Below are positions 48,750 through 57,094 of a DNA stretch of 64,000 nt, piece by piece. The notes under the pieces are model-generated. The model was given only the letters and a program-made list of their open reading frames with translations, did no database searches and was not told the DNA's origin. How positions within the stretch are numbered: position 1 is the first letter of the stretch; each line of letters opens with the position of its first letter. The translations under genes and the position numbers were made by a program. Source of the stretch: an uncultured Bacilli bacterium (GTDB taxonomy: Bacteria > Bacillota_I > Bacilli_A > RF39 > UBA660); contig CAKPPW010000001.1 of NCBI GenBank assembly GCA_934177995.1, positions 1 to 64,000 of the forward strand. The letters are read 5' to 3'.

Positions 48750-49259
48750 ATGAAAGAATTAGGAGAATACTTAAAGGAAACTAGAATAAAACATGGTGTT
48801 AGTCTAGAAGAAGCAGCCAGTGATTTAAATGTTTCTACTGATTTGCTTGAAAACTTAGAAAGTGCTAATACTAAAGCCTTTAAAGATGTCTATGATATAA
48901 AAAAAATAATAAAAGAATATGCTAAGTACTTAGGACTTGATGAAGTAAAGGTCCAAGATGAGTTTAATGATTTTTTATTTGAACATACTTCTAAGATTTC
49001 TTTAGATGATATAATGGAAGCTAAAAAGAAAAAAGAAGAAGATGATGCAAAGAAAGAGAAGAAAATATCATCTCCTTATACAAAAGTATATAAACGAAAG
49101 AAAAAGAAATTACCTATAATAATAGGGATTATTATTTTTGTCTTTTTTGTTGTGATTGCGGTTTTATTAATTAAAGATAAAACTAAGAAACCTGTTATTA
49201 ATAGTGAATTGAAAGGAAGTAGAAAATATGAATACACCAACAAAGTTAACTGTAGCTAG
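48750..49259 (+). CDS. RodZ-like HTH/transmembrane protein
   Basis: A 169-residue protein with an N-terminal Xre/HTH_25-type domain (about 5-65: LGEYLKETRIKHGVSLEEAASDLNVSTDLLENLESA), a charged linker and one membrane helix (about 121-141) after a KRKKKK stretch. This is the RodZ (YmfM) layout, where the HTH binds MreB and helps rod-shape wall growth; the outer domain here is very short (about 28 residues). GAGG at 48740-48743 before ATG 48750 fixes the start. It overlaps pgsA by 32 bases, matching the ymfM–pgsA order of Bacillus. No mreB is in the window. Confidence 0.85.
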   Translation: MKELGEYLKETRIKHGVSLEEAASDLNVSTDLLENLESANTKAFKDVYDIKKIIKEYAKYLGLDEVKVQDEFNDFLFEHTSKISLDDIMEAKKKKEEDDAKKEKKISSPYTKVYKRKKKKLPIIIGIIIFVFFVVIAVLLIKDKTKKPVINSELKGSRKYEYTNKVNCS

Positions 49260-49830
49260 AATATTTATGACTATAGTTATGATTTTTATGCTACTATTTC
49301 CATTCTATGATGTTGGTATTAATATGCCTAGCTTTTTAGTAGGCGGTGTTTATGTTAAGTTAGAATACTTAATTGCTGGAGTAATATTTGTAATAGCAAG
49401 TGTTACTGATTTTCTAGATGGTTATTTAGCTAGAAAGAATAATGAAGTGACTGATCTTGGTAAGATGTTAGATGCTATTGCTGATAAAGTTTTGGTAAAT
49501 AGTGCTTTAATTATTCTTGCTAGTAAAGGTTTTATTTTAACTCTTATTCCCGTTATTATTATCTTTAGAGATACTGTTGTTGATGCTATGAAAATGGAAG
49601 CAGCAAGGAAAGGAAAAGTAGTAGCAGCTATTTCTAGTGGAAAGATTAAAACTGCTAGTATGATGGTAGGAGTTACTTTAACTTTCTTTTATAACTTACC
49701 ATTTGAAATGATTAATATAAGGGTTAGTGATTTCTTCTTATATTTTGCTACTATTATGTCAGTTGTTTCTATGTGTGAGTATTATAAACTTAATAAAAAT
49801 TTAATTTTACCAGCTAAGGAAAAAGCCTAA
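49228..49830 (+). CDS. pgsA: CDP-diacylglycerol–glycerol-3-phosphate 3-phosphatidyltransferase
   Basis: Makes phosphatidylglycerol phosphate in the membrane, the committed step to phosphatidylglycerol. A 200-residue multi-pass protein containing the complete CDP-alcohol phosphotransferase signature DGx2ARx8Gx3Dx3D: Asp64-Gly65, Ala68-Arg69, Gly78, Asp82 and Asp86 in DFLDGYLARKNNEV and GKMLDAIADK. AAAGGAAG precedes ATG 49228, within the end of the RodZ-like gene. A terminator overlaps its stop. Confidence 0.96.
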   Translation: MNTPTKLTVARIFMTIVMIFMLLFPFYDVGINMPSFLVGGVYVKLEYLIAGVIFVIASVTDFLDGYLARKNNEVTDLGKMLDAIADKVLVNSALIILASKGFILTLIPVIIIFRDTVVDAMKMEAARKGKVVAAISSGKIKTASMMVGVTLTFFYNLPFEMINIRVSDFFLYFATIMSVVSMCEYYKLNKNLILPAKEKA

Positions 49831-49845
49831 TTTTGGGCTTTTTTT
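49821..49845 (+). terminator. Rho-independent terminator after pgsA
   Basis: AAAAGCC (49821-49827) pairs with GGCTTTT (49836-49842), then TTT. The stem includes the pgsA stop codon. Confidence 0.8.
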
Positions 49846-49849
49846 GTTT

Positions 49850-49867
49850 GAATTTATTAAATTCAGT
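49850..49867 (+). repeat. Palindromic GAATTTA-type motif, copy 3
   Basis: GAATTTATTAAATTCAGT differs from the motif at 2621-2638 at three of 18 positions and keeps the inverted GAATTT/AAATTC arms. Confidence 0.45.
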
Positions 49868-49878
49868 GATTCTTTTTA

Positions 49879-49921
49879 GGGAAAATAATAAATTCGGGTG
49901 AAAATTAGTCTGAAAATGGCA
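49879..49921 (+). repeat. 43-bp intergenic element, copy 2
   Basis: It aligns without gaps to 2566-2608 with about 30 of 43 identical positions, including the terminal CTGAAAATGGCA. It lies directly upstream of the recA operator. Confidence 0.5.
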
Positions 49922-49929
49922 AATTATAA

Positions 49930-49943
49930 CAAACGATTGTTCG
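49930..49943 (+). promoter_or_regulatory. LexA (DinR) operator upstream of recA
   Basis: CAAACGATTGTTCG matches the SOS box consensus CGAACRNRYGTTYG at 12 of 14 positions. It ends 10 bases before the recA -35. Confidence 0.75.
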
Positions 49944-49953
49944 AAAATTTATC

Positions 49954-49982
49954 TTGACATTTAAAATTTCTACTTATAAAAT
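49954..49982 (+). promoter_or_regulatory. recA promoter
   Basis: TTGACA (49954-49959), 17-base spacer, TAAAAT (49977-49982), just downstream of the LexA-type box. Confidence 0.7.
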
Positions 49983-50016
49983 GAGTATATAGATGTTTGC
50001 ACGAGGAGGAAAATTT

Positions 50017-51048
50017 ATGAGCAAAACAATAAAAAAAGATAATAAAGATTTAGACCAGATTTTAGCTGATATTGAAAAACAGTTTGGAAAAGGCTCTATT
50101 ATGTGTCTTGGAGAGGATTCACATATGAAAATTGATGTGGTATCTAGTGGATGTTTATCACTTGATATAGCATTAGGAGTAGGTGGCTATCCTAAAGGAA
50201 GAATAATTGAAATATATGGACCAGAGTCTAGTGGAAAGACAACATTTGCTTTGCAAGCTATTGCTGAAGTACAAAAAACTGGGGGAAGAGCTGCTTTTAT
50301 TGATGCCGAACATGCTCTAGATCCTGATTATGCTAGAAGACTTGGTGTTAATACTAACGAATTATTATTATCACAACCAGATACAGGTGAACAAGCTTTA
50401 GAAATATGTGAAGCCTTAGTTAGAAGTGAAGCTATTAGTATTATTGTAATAGATTCAGTTGCAGCTTTAGTACCACAAGCAGAAATAGATGGAGAAATGG
50501 GAGACTCACATGTTGGTTTACAAGCAAGATTAATGAGTCAAGCTTTAAGAAAATTATCAGGTACTATTAATAAGACTAATACTATAGCTATCTTTATTAA
50601 TCAATTAAGAGAAAAAGTAGGAGTTATGTTTGGTAATCCTGAAACTACTCCAGGTGGTCGTGCCTTAAAATTTTACTCTAGTATAAGACTAGATATTAGA
50701 CGTAATGAACAAATTAAAATAGGCGATAAGATAGTTGGTAATAGAACTACTGTTAGGGTAGTTAAAAATAAAGTAGCTCCACCATTTAAATCTGCTACTG
50801 TAGAAATAATGTATGGTGAAGGAGTGTCTAAAGAAGGAGAATTAGTAGATCTTGGGGTAGAAGCAGGTATTATAGATAAAGCAGGAGCTTGGTTTTCTTA
50901 TCAAGGAGAGAAGCTAGGTCAGGGTAAAGAAAATGTTAAATTACTTCTTAGAGATAATAAAGAATTAAAAGAAGAAATAGAAGCTAAAGTAAGAGACTTT
51001 TATGGGATAAACCTAAATAAGAATAAAGAAAAAAAGGAAAAGAAATAG
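50017..51048 (+). CDS. recA: Recombinase RecA
   Basis: Forms filaments on single-stranded DNA, catalyses strand exchange and triggers LexA self-cleavage in the SOS response. The 343 residues contain Walker A GPESSGKT (68-75), the MAW-like region VVSSGCLSLDIALGVGGYPKGRI, Walker B IIVIDSVAAL, loop L1/L2 sequences and INQLREKVGVMFGNPETTPGGRALKFYSS. An upstream in-frame ATG (49993) exists, but GAGGAGG at 50003-50009 makes ATG 50017 the start. A LexA-type box upstream indicates SOS autoregulation. Order pgsA–recA–rny follows Bacillus, without cinA. Confidence 0.99.
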   Translation: MSKTIKKDNKDLDQILADIEKQFGKGSIMCLGEDSHMKIDVVSSGCLSLDIALGVGGYPKGRIIEIYGPESSGKTTFALQAIAEVQKTGGRAAFIDAEHALDPDYARRLGVNTNELLLSQPDTGEQALEICEALVRSEAISIIVIDSVAALVPQAEIDGEMGDSHVGLQARLMSQALRKLSGTINKTNTIAIFINQLREKVGVMFGNPETTPGGRALKFYSSIRLDIRRNEQIKIGDKIVGNRTTVRVVKNKVAPPFKSATVEIMYGEGVSKEGELVDLGVEAGIIDKAGAWFSYQGEKLGQGKENVKLLLRDNKELKEEIEAKVRDFYGINLNKNKEKKEKK

Positions 51049-51079
51049 TATTTACTCATTATAAATACATTTTCTTTTC

Positions 51080-51108
51080 TTGACATTCATTTTATTGCAA
51101 CGTACAAT
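51080..51108 (+). promoter_or_regulatory. rny promoter
   Basis: TTGACA (51080-51085), 17-base spacer, TACAAT (51103-51108). Confidence 0.75.
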
Positions 51109-51154
51109 AGAATTAGATTATAAGAAAAAATTATAAATCTTAGTGGAGGTAAAA

Positions 51155-52708
51155 ATGAATCAATTTATACTCTCCACTTTACTATTGTTAGTTGGACTAG
51201 TAATTGGTTTTGGGTTAACCATGTTAATTAATACATTAAGAGGAAATAATGCATCAAAGAAAATAGAAGAGATGTTAGATGAAGCTAATAAAAAAGCTGA
51301 TCAGCTAAAACGTGATTCTATAATGGAAGCAAAAGAGAAAAATTATCAATTAAAACAAGAAGTTGATAAAGAAATAAAAGAGAAAAAACAAGAATTAAAA
51401 GAGAACGAATTGCGTTTAGAAAAACGTGAAAGTAGCATGGACAAAAGAGATGAGATTTGTCAAAAAAGAGAAGCTACTTTAGATGAGAGAGAAGAAAAAC
51501 TAACCCAAAGACAAAGAGAAATTCAACAGGAACAAGCTGAAGTGGAGAACTTAAAAAAAGAACAATTAGACTTATTAGAGAAAATATCTGGATTTAGTAA
51601 GGAAAAAGCTAAAGAAGTAGTAATGCAAAAAGTAAAAGAATCTATGGCAAGAGAAGTTACTGTCTATATAAATGAAAAGGAAATGGAAGCTAAAATTACG
51701 GCTGAGAAGAAAGCAAAAGAGTTAATAGTTACTTCAATGCAAAGATATGCTGCTGATATTGCAAGTGACCAAACGGTTACTGTTGTATCCTTACCTAATG
51801 AAGATATGAAAGGAAGACTAATTGGTCGAGAAGGTAGAAATATTAGAACAATTGAAGCAGTAACAGGAGTGGATTTAATTATCGATGATACTCCAGAAGC
51901 AGTAGTATTATCAAGCTTTGATCCGTTACGTAGAGAAATAGCTAGAGTTATGTTAGAAACTTTAATAAAAGATGGAAGAGTTCATCCTACTAGAATAGAA
52001 GAAGTATATGACAAGGTAGCTAAAGAAATGAAAGAACAAATAATGGACTATGGAAATGGGGCTTTGTTTGAACTTGGTATAACTAAAATGAATCCTGAAT
52101 TAATTGAATTAGTAGGAAAACTTCATTTTAGAACTAGTTATGGTCAAAATGCTTTAAGCCATTCCGTAGAAGTAGCTGAACTTTCAGGTCTTATGGCAGC
52201 TGAGATTGGTGAAGATGTTAATCTTGCTAAAAGAGCAGGACTTTTGCATGATATAGGAAAAGCAGTTGACCATGAAATTGAAGGAAGTCATGTAAGTATT
52301 GGCGTTGATCTTGCTAAGAAATATGGTGAAGGAGATGTAGTTATTAATGCTATTGCTTCTCATCATGGAGATACTGATTCAACTAGTGTTATAGCTAATT
52401 TAGTAGCGATAGCCGATGCTTTATCAGCATCTCGTCCGGGAGCTAGAAACGACTCATTAGAAAACTATATAAGAAGATTAACAGAACTAGAAGCAGTAGC
52501 TTCTGATATAGAAGGTGTTTCTAAATCTTATGCTATGCAAGCAGGACGTGAATTAAGAGTAATAGTTGAGCCTGAAAAAGTTGATGACTTACAAGCTCAT
52601 CGTATTGCTAGAGAAATAAAAGAAAAGATTGAAACAACTCTAAAATATCCAGGTACTATTAAAATAGCAGTTGTTCGTGAGACAAGAGCTTTAGAAGAAG
52701 CAAAATAA
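51155..52708 (+). CDS. rny: Ribonuclease Y
   Basis: The membrane-bound endoribonuclease that starts mRNA decay in Bacilli. The 517 residues are an N-terminal helix (about 4-24), a long coiled coil (about 30-190), a KH RNA-binding domain (VVSLPNEDMKGRLIGREGRNIRTIEAVTGVDLIIDDTPE, about 210-250) and an HD domain with RAGLLHDIGKAVDHE and ASHHGD providing the metal His/Asp ligands. GTG 51143 is in frame but the GGAGG before ATG 51155 sets the start. It has its own promoter and a strong terminator, and converges with the gene for RNase J, its usual partner in the degradosome. Confidence 0.98.
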   Translation: MNQFILSTLLLLVGLVIGFGLTMLINTLRGNNASKKIEEMLDEANKKADQLKRDSIMEAKEKNYQLKQEVDKEIKEKKQELKENELRLEKRESSMDKRDEICQKREATLDEREEKLTQRQREIQQEQAEVENLKKEQLDLLEKISGFSKEKAKEVVMQKVKESMAREVTVYINEKEMEAKITAEKKAKELIVTSMQRYAADIASDQTVTVVSLPNEDMKGRLIGREGRNIRTIEAVTGVDLIIDDTPEAVVLSSFDPLRREIARVMLETLIKDGRVHPTRIEEVYDKVAKEMKEQIMDYGNGALFELGITKMNPELIELVGKLHFRTSYGQNALSHSVEVAELSGLMAAEIGEDVNLAKRAGLLHDIGKAVDHEIEGSHVSIGVDLAKKYGEGDVVINAIASHHGDTDSTSVIANLVAIADALSASRPGARNDSLENYIRRLTELEAVASDIEGVSKSYAMQAGRELRVIVEPEKVDDLQAHRIAREIKEKIETTLKYPGTIKIAVVRETRALEEAK

Positions 52709-52745
52709 AAGTCAAGGAATTAAATTTTTTCCTTGACTTCTTTTT
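52709..52745. terminator. Bidirectional terminator between rny and rnjA
   Basis: An 11-bp perfect stem AAGTCAAGGAA (52709-52719) / TTCCTTGACTT (52729-52739), followed by CTTTTTTT. Confidence 0.85.
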
Positions 52746-54405
52746 TTACATCTAAAATTATAGGTAGTAGAAGTGGTCTTCTTCCAGTAAGTTCATATAC
52801 ATAGCTAGATAAATCTTGACTAATAGTTGTTTTTAAATCACTGAAGCTTACATGAGAATCATTTAACTTCTTGGTGATTAAATTACCAGCCATATTTTCA
52901 ATCTTTCTTAGAAGTTCTTCATTTTCATTAACAAGAACAAATCCTCTTGTCGTAATATTTGGTTTAATTAATAGCTTTTTAGCTTGAAAATCAATATTGA
53001 CAATTACTACTAAGATACCATCATTAGCCATTATCTTACGATCGTGAATAACAGCACTTCCAACTTCTCCAACCCTTGCTCCATCTACATAAATAGGAGT
53101 ATTAGGATAACTTTCTCCTTTGGTAATCTTATGTTTATTTAGAATAAGACTATCTCCATTTTTTAAGATAAAAGTATTTTCTTTTGGAATACCACAGTCT
53201 ACTCCAAGTTCAGCATGTCTTTTAAGCATACGATAATCACCATGGAATGGCATTAAATACTTAGGGTTTAATAATCTAATCATTAGTTTTAATTCCTCTT
53301 GATTAGCATGACCTGATGTATGAAGACTATTGATAGTCATATTTGTAAATACTTTAACACCTTTTAGATATAATTTGTTAATTGTTTTAGAAATACTTAA
53401 GGCATTTCCAGGAATTGCACTACTTGAGAAGATAACAACATCATCTGGTCTTAATTTAATTTGTTTATGAGTTCCATCTGCTATTCTTGATAGAGCAGCT
53501 AGTGGTTCTCCTTGAGATCCGGTACAAAGAATGGTTACTTCTCCTGGTTTTAAATTATTAGCTTCATCTGCACGAATTAGTAATTCTTTGTGATCGATAT
53601 ATCCACCTTTTATAGAAATATCAATATTATTTTCCATAGATCTTCCAAATACACAAATTTTTCGATTATGTTTATAACAAGACTCAAAGATATGCTTTAA
53701 TCTATATATATTAGAAGCGAAAGTAGCAATAATTATTCTATTATACTTATACTTATCAAATATATCAGTTAAAGTGTCATCAACTCTTGATTCACTAATA
53801 CTCATTCCTTCGTTTAAAGCATTAGTAGAATCACTTATCAATAAATCAACCCCTTGATGACCAATAGTAGCCATCTTATAAAGATCAGCCATAGGACCGA
53901 TAGGTGTAAGATCAAATTTAAAATCGCCGGTTGTTACGATAGTTCCATTAGGAGTTTTTACCACTATACCATGGGAATCTGGAATTGAGTGGGTTGTTCT
54001 AATAAAACCTATTTCAAAGTATTTAAATTTAACAATTGTTTGATCATTATAAACATAAAGATTATCATAACGAATGTTACGATCTTTTAATTTCATATCT
54101 ATTAATTCTTTTGCTTGATTTGGTGCATAAATAGCAGGTATATTTACCATTTGTAATAAGAATGGTATAGCTCCAATATGATCTTCATGACCATGTGTTA
54201 TAAATAAAGCTTTAATTTTATCTTCGTTTTGTTTCAAAAAAGAATAGTCTGGTAATACATAATCTATTCCTAATAAATCTCCTGCAAAAGAAACACCAGC
54301 ATCTAAAATAATAATTTCATCTTTATGCATAACGCAGTACATATTGCGTCCAACTTCACCTAAGCCACCTAGAACAATAACCTTTGTTTCATCTGACTTA
54401 TTCAT
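52720..54405 (-). CDS. rnjA: Ribonuclease J
   Basis: A metallo-beta-lactamase-type nuclease with 5'-3' exonuclease and endonuclease activity on RNA. The 561 residues begin VIVLGGLGEVGRNMYCV, then the zinc motif ITHGHEDHIGAIPFLL (His71, His73, Asp75, His76), RTTHSIPDSHGI, GDFKFD, and the beta-CASP part with CTGSQGEPLAALSRIADG and MPFHGDYRMLKRHAEL, followed by the C-terminal domain. AGAAAGGAG precedes the ATG. It converges with rny and shares its terminator. Whether it is the J1 or J2 type cannot be said from one copy. Confidence 0.97.
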   Translation of the reverse strand: MNKSDETKVIVLGGLGEVGRNMYCVMHKDEIIILDAGVSFAGDLLGIDYVLPDYSFLKQNEDKIKALFITHGHEDHIGAIPFLLQMVNIPAIYAPNQAKELIDMKLKDRNIRYDNLYVYNDQTIVKFKYFEIGFIRTTHSIPDSHGIVVKTPNGTIVTTGDFKFDLTPIGPMADLYKMATIGHQGVDLLISDSTNALNEGMSISESRVDDTLTDIFDKYKYNRIIIATFASNIYRLKHIFESCYKHNRKICVFGRSMENNIDISIKGGYIDHKELLIRADEANNLKPGEVTILCTGSQGEPLAALSRIADGTHKQIKLRPDDVVIFSSSAIPGNALSISKTINKLYLKGVKVFTNMTINSLHTSGHANQEELKLMIRLLNPKYLMPFHGDYRMLKRHAELGVDCGIPKENTFILKNGDSLILNKHKITKGESYPNTPIYVDGARVGEVGSAVIHDRKIMANDGILVVIVNIDFQAKKLLIKPNITTRGFVLVNENEELLRKIENMAGNLITKKLNDSHVSFSDLKTTISQDLSSYVYELTGRRPLLLPIILDVKKEVKEKI

Positions 54406-54487
54406 TTTTTCTCCTTTCTTTTGAAGTTAATAATAAGAAAGAACTAACCGACATAAATTATACTATAGAAATAAATTTTTGTCTAGC

Positions 54488-54516
54488 TTGACTTTTCGGG
54501 GAAAAAGTGGTATAAT
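54488..54516 (+). promoter_or_regulatory. Promoter of the second adhesin–sortase operon
   Basis: TTGACT (54488-54493), 17-base spacer, TATAAT (54511-54516) preceded by TGG (extended -10). Transcription should begin near 54523. Confidence 0.8.
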
Positions 54517-54522
54517 CTAGCC

Positions 54523-54627
54523 ACAAATATGGAGGGGTTATAGCAAACGTGATTTAACTAAAACCCTTGCTATTTTAGATGTTTGGTGCTATAATATAGG
54601 CACCAATTGAGATTAGGGGGTAAAATT
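54523..54627 (+). promoter_or_regulatory. Structured 5' leader of the adhesin operon
   Basis: About 105 untranslated bases. ATAGCAA (54541-54547) pairs with TTGCTAT (54568-54574), and GGGTT just before the first arm can alternatively pair with AACCC just before the second, so two exclusive folds are possible. A further hairpin GGTGC (54586-54590) / GCACC (54601-54605) with inner TATA/TATA follows, then AGGGGG as ribosome site. I do not recognise the class; it may be a regulatory RNA. Confidence 0.4.
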
Positions 54628-56457
54628 ATGAAAAATAATCTAAAAAAAGTTGGAATGTTATCATTGATAATAATGATGATTAGTTCGTTTTTTTCAGGAT
54701 TTGTATTAAATGTAGAAGCAACTTCTGTTCCAAAGTCTTTTACAGCAACTTCTGAAAAGTATCTTGATGGTTATATTGCAGGATATCATTTTGGAAAAAA
54801 GAAAAATAGTGCTGGAGGATATGTTTACTGTAATGATATTCACAAAGGAACTCCACATGGTGAGAAGATGACTCTTGTTGGAGAAGCACCAGCAGGTATT
54901 GCTTACATTTTATCTAATGGGTATCCAAATAAGAGTATTACTGGTAATAGTGATTATGATTACTATATTACACAAGCGGCTGTTTGGTGGTATTTAGATG
55001 ATACAACAGGTTCTAGTAACTTATCACAAAGTTTTAAAACAACAGGAAGTGATTCATATGGATTAAGAAAGTATGTTACTGCTTTAGTGTCTGCAGCTAA
55101 AAAAGTTAAAAGTTATTCTACACCTAGTATTAGTGTAAACAGTAAGAGTGGTAGTATGACTTTGTCTAATGATAAAAATTATTATGTTTCAAATGCTATT
55201 GGTGTAACAACTAAAGCAGTTAATGGAAAATATAGTGTTTCATTAACCGGTGCACCAAGTGGAACAAAGATTGTTAATGCATCTACTTCAAAAGAAGCTA
55301 GTTCCTTTGCTACAAATGAAAAATTTAAAGTAATGGTACCAGTAGCTAGTGCACAAAATTTAAAGACAACTATTACTGTAAATATTAAAGCTACAGGAAG
55401 TATTGATAAAGCTTATGAGTATAAATCAACTGATACTTCAGTTCAAAACGTTTATGGAAAAGCTTTATACCCAACAACTACTAGTTTATCAGCTAAAACT
55501 ACTCTTAGTTTAGCTACTAGCAAAGTGTCAATTACAAAGATTGATTCAAGAACTAAGCAAGGTTTAGCTGGAGCAGAATTTACTTTGTATGATAATTCAG
55601 GAAAGAAAATAACATCATGGACATCAACTACTAAAGCTCATATAATTCAAAATTTGCCAAATGGTACTTATACATTAAAAGAAACAAAAGCACCAGCTGG
55701 TTATAAGATAAGTAAAGAGTCAACAAAATTTACAATTACTGATACAAAGCGTAATATAACATTGAATATTGAAAATACAATTTATAGCAAAGTATCAATT
55801 ATAAAAATCGATTCTAAAACTAAAGTTGCTTTAGCAGGGGCACAATTTGTTTTATATGATAATTCAGGAAAGAAAATAACATCATGGACATCAACTGGTA
55901 AAGCTCATGTTATTCAAAATTTACCAAATGGTACTTATACATTAAAAGAAACAAAAGCACCAGCTGGTTATAAAATAAGTAAAGAATCAACGACCTTTAC
56001 AATCAGTGATACTAATCGTAATTTAACAGTTAAAGTGGAAAATACAGCTTTAACTAAATTAGTAAATATTGTTAAGATTGATAAATCGACAGGTCAACCT
56101 CTTGCAGGAGCTCACTTAGTAGTGAAAAATGAAAAAGGGGAAACAATAGCTGACTTTGTTAGTACTGAAGAGCCTTATACAATAAAAAATCTTGCAGATG
56201 GTAAATATAGTGTGTACGAAGTAGAAGCACCAACTGGTTATAAAAAATCAGAAGCAACTTACTATTTCACAATAAGTGATGGTAATACTGTTGCTAGTGT
56301 TACTGTAGAAAATGAAAAAAATGAACCAGAAGAGGTAGTAGAAGTTCCTAATACAGGAAGTAATGATACAGTAATTCCTATTGCCCTTGGCTCAACAGCT
56401 CTATTATCCGGTGTTGGTTTTGTATACTATAATGAAAAGAAGAGAAAACAAAAATAG
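54628..56457 (+). CDS. Thioester-domain adhesin with three Cna-B-like domains and a VPNTG sortase signal
   Basis: A 609-residue surface protein. Signal peptide about 1-32; thioester domain with Cys68 (GYVYCNDI) and Gln116 (ITQAAVWW), the pair forming the reactive thioester; then about 120 residues of beta structure; then three SpaA/Cna-B-like domains, each with VxIxKID at its start and LKE-type Glu before APAGYK (or VEAPTGYK in the third), the expected isopeptide Lys and Glu. The end is VEVPNTG (573-577), a hydrophobic helix and KKRKQK, a complete sorting signal. GGGGG precedes ATG 54628. The sortase start lies within its last 26 bases, so that sortase is the likely anchor enzyme. Confidence 0.93.
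   Translation: MKNNLKKVGMLSLIIMMISSFFSGFVLNVEATSVPKSFTATSEKYLDGYIAGYHFGKKKNSAGGYVYCNDIHKGTPHGEKMTLVGEAPAGIAYILSNGYPNKSITGNSDYDYYITQAAVWWYLDDTTGSSNLSQSFKTTGSDSYGLRKYVTALVSAAKKVKSYSTPSISVNSKSGSMTLSNDKNYYVSNAIGVTTKAVNGKYSVSLTGAPSGTKIVNASTSKEASSFATNEKFKVMVPVASAQNLKTTITVNIKATGSIDKAYEYKSTDTSVQNVYGKALYPTTTSLSAKTTLSLATSKVSITKIDSRTKQGLAGAEFTLYDNSGKKITSWTSTTKAHIIQNLPNGTYTLKETKAPAGYKISKESTKFTITDTKRNITLNIENTIYSKVSIIKIDSKTKVALAGAQFVLYDNSGKKITSWTSTGKAHVIQNLPNGTYTLKETKAPAGYKISKESTTFTISDTNRNLTVKVENTALTKLVNIVKIDKSTGQPLAGAHLVVKNEKGETIADFVSTEEPYTIKNLADGKYSVYEVEAPTGYKKSEATYYFTISDGNTVASVTVENEKNEPEEVVEVPNTGSNDTVIPIALGSTALLSGVGFVYYNEKKRKQK
55519..56052 (+). repeat. Tandem 267-bp duplication within the adhesin gene
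   Basis: Unit 1 (55519-55785) and unit 2 (55786-56052) encode consecutive Cna-B-like domains of 89 codons. Long identical DNA stretches (about 42 bases from 55588 and 55855, and about 49 bases around the LKETKAPAGY codons) show recent duplication or gene conversion rather than only protein-level constraint. Confidence 0.85.
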
Positions 56458-57073
56458 TATATTATCTTCTAATATAGTTGCTTTAATTAGTGCAATAATA
56501 ATAGTTCTTGGTTTGTTTCTAATATTTTATAATTTCATTAATAAAAAACGTTTAGTTGCTTATGATTATATCAATGAGCAACTAAATACTAATGTAGAAG
56601 TTAAAAATATTACATCAACAGACGAACCAGAAGAAAAAGAAGAGGAAGATAATACTGATAATGATTTAGAACATTATATAGGGTATTTGGAAATACCAAA
56701 AATAGGATTTAATAGGGGCTTTTATAATATTGCTTCTCCAGAAAATACAGTGGAGAAAAATATTCAAGTTATTAATGGAAGTAAGATGCCAAATAAGAAA
56801 AATGGTAACCTAATTATAGCTGGTCACTCTGGGACTGGTTGGAAAGCTTTCTTTAATGACTTATATCAATTAAATGTTGGAGATCAAGCAATTGTTACTT
56901 ATAAAGATCATAAGTATACATATCAGATCGAAGACATTTCTAAACAAGCGAAAACAGGTACTCTTACTATTAAGAGAAATAAAAATAAAACAACATTGAC
57001 ACTAATAACATGTACAAATAACGATAGTACTACTCAGACCATTTATGTGGCTAGTCTAGTTAATGTATCATAA
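56432..57073 (+). CDS. Sortase-family transpeptidase with Gln in place of the catalytic Arg, second copy
   Basis: A 213-residue membrane-anchored sortase: basic start, helix (about 14-34), acidic linker (PEEKEEEDNTDND), then the catalytic fold. Motifs are HYIGYLEIPKIGF, LIIAGHSGTGW with His132 and LTLITC with Cys194. After the Cys the sequence is TNNDSTTQTIYVASLVNVS, so where IFVA-type strands are preceded by Arg there is Gln202, and no Arg follows. The same substitution is in the sortase at 489-1040. ATG 56432 (MKRRENK) is chosen because it places a normal anchor; an in-frame ATG at 56381 would add an unlikely 17 residues. It overlaps the adhesin gene and should process its VPNTG signal. Confidence 0.9.
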   Translation: MKRRENKNSILSSNIVALISAIIIVLGLFLIFYNFINKKRLVAYDYINEQLNTNVEVKNITSTDEPEEKEEEDNTDNDLEHYIGYLEIPKIGFNRGFYNIASPENTVEKNIQVINGSKMPNKKNGNLIIAGHSGTGWKAFFNDLYQLNVGDQAIVTYKDHKYTYQIEDISKQAKTGTLTIKRNKNKTTLTLITCTNNDSTTQTIYVASLVNVS

Positions 57074-57094
57074 AAATAAAAGGGGGTGTTGGTG

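Noticed and set aside
54535..54575. H-type pseudoknot with both GGGTT/AACCC and ATAGCAA/TTGCTAT formed together
   Set aside because: The segments abut with no connecting bases, which is sterically implausible; they are more likely alternative pairings.
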